From positions 1 through 6,414 of the forward strand of contig DAIQOP010000235.1 of assembly GCA_036787815.1 (NCBI GenBank): DNA of 6,414 nucleotides, given 5' to 3'. Under the pieces are notes generated by a model that saw only the letters and a program-made list of their open reading frames with translations, was not told the DNA's origin and did not search any database. How positions within the stretch are numbered: position 1 is the stretch's first letter; each line of letters opens with the position of its first letter. Shown in pieces: positions 6,241 through 6,414 of this stretch. Both the position numbers and the translations under genes were made by a program. Source of the stretch: DATBAK01 sp036787815 (GTDB taxonomy: Bacteria; Actinomycetota; Acidimicrobiia; IMCC26256; PALSA-610).

Positions 6241-6414
6241 GTGAACACGTTCCCGACCTCGAAATTGCGCAATGTCGCCCTCGTCGGCCACGGGGGGGCC
6301 GGCAAGACCTCCCTGGCCGAGGCGCTCCTCTTCACCGCCGGCGCGATCCCCCGGATGGGCCGGGTCGAAGATCACAACACCACCTGCGACTTCGACCCCG
6401 AGGAGCAACGGCGG
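6241..6414 (+). CDS. EF-G-like translational GTPase, N-terminal fragment
   Basis: The first 58 codons of an elongation factor G family GTPase, running off the right edge. The G1 nucleotide-binding loop is visible as GHGGAGKTS at residues 16-24, matching GxxxxGK[ST], followed by LAEALLFTAGAI (25-36) and GRVEDHNTTCDF (40-51), the switch I approach. Canonical EF-G has AHIDAGKT in this place. The GHGGAGKT form is typical of the EF-G-like paralogue called EF-G2 in actinobacteria, whose role is less certain than that of the main elongation factor. The start is GTG at 6241-6243. A run of six G lies three bases upstream, a closer spacing than usual for a ribosome binding site. The gene is transcribed away from the hydrolase gene across a 160-base divergent region. 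Confidence 0.85.
   Translation, partial: MNTFPTSKLRNVALVGHGGAGKTSLAEALLFTAGAIPRMGRVEDHNTTCDFDPEEQRR

Noticed and set aside
5281..6408. Minus-strand open frame of 375 codons spanning the divergent region and both flanking genes
   Set aside because: It overlaps the hydrolase in another frame and runs antisense through the EF-G-like start; the product is arginine-rich without motifs.

Overview
The window is very GC-rich (roughly 70% by eye), with tightly packed genes, several GTG starts and short gaps. It carries the gene trio pgsA-patA-pimA, the early steps of phosphatidylinositol mannoside (PIM) synthesis, which is known chiefly from Actinobacteria. Together with an actinobacterial-type EF-G-like protein, this points to an actinobacterial chromosome, possibly a lineage outside the mycobacteria such as Acidimicrobiia. 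That finer placement is inference. No mobile element, tRNA, rRNA or CRISPR array was seen.

Layout from right to left, since nearly everything is on the minus strand. At 6241-6414 (+) is the N-terminal end of an EF-G-like translational GTPase, cut by the window edge. Diverging from it, 4416-6080 (-) encodes a secreted multidomain glycoside hydrolase: signal peptide, GH39/PslG-like barrel, fibronectin type III domain and Calx-beta domain. After a 166-base gap with two hairpins come pgsA (3506-4249), patA (2519-3499) and pimA (1390-2460), all on the minus strand and separated by 6 and 58 bases. After a further 46 bases come lemA (789-1343) and htpX (1-746, C-terminus cut off), also on the minus strand and 42 bases apart.

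How the genes fit together: PgsA would join CDP-diacylglycerol to inositol 1-phosphate to give phosphatidylinositol phosphate. After dephosphorylation by an enzyme not in this window, PimA would add the first mannose to inositol and PatA would acylate that mannose. These steps take place at the cytoplasmic face of the membrane. LemA and HtpX form a separate, commonly seen pair: a membrane-anchored helical protein and a membrane zinc protease of protein quality control. The hydrolase is exported and its substrate cannot be told from the sequence.

The strongest observation is the intact PIM trio. Less certain points are the in-frame pgsA/patA junction with no visible ribosome binding site, the arginine-rich tail on PgsA, a hairpin abutting the pimA ribosome binding site, and paired hairpins in the hydrolase leader. 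I found no clear evidence of a wholly new system.
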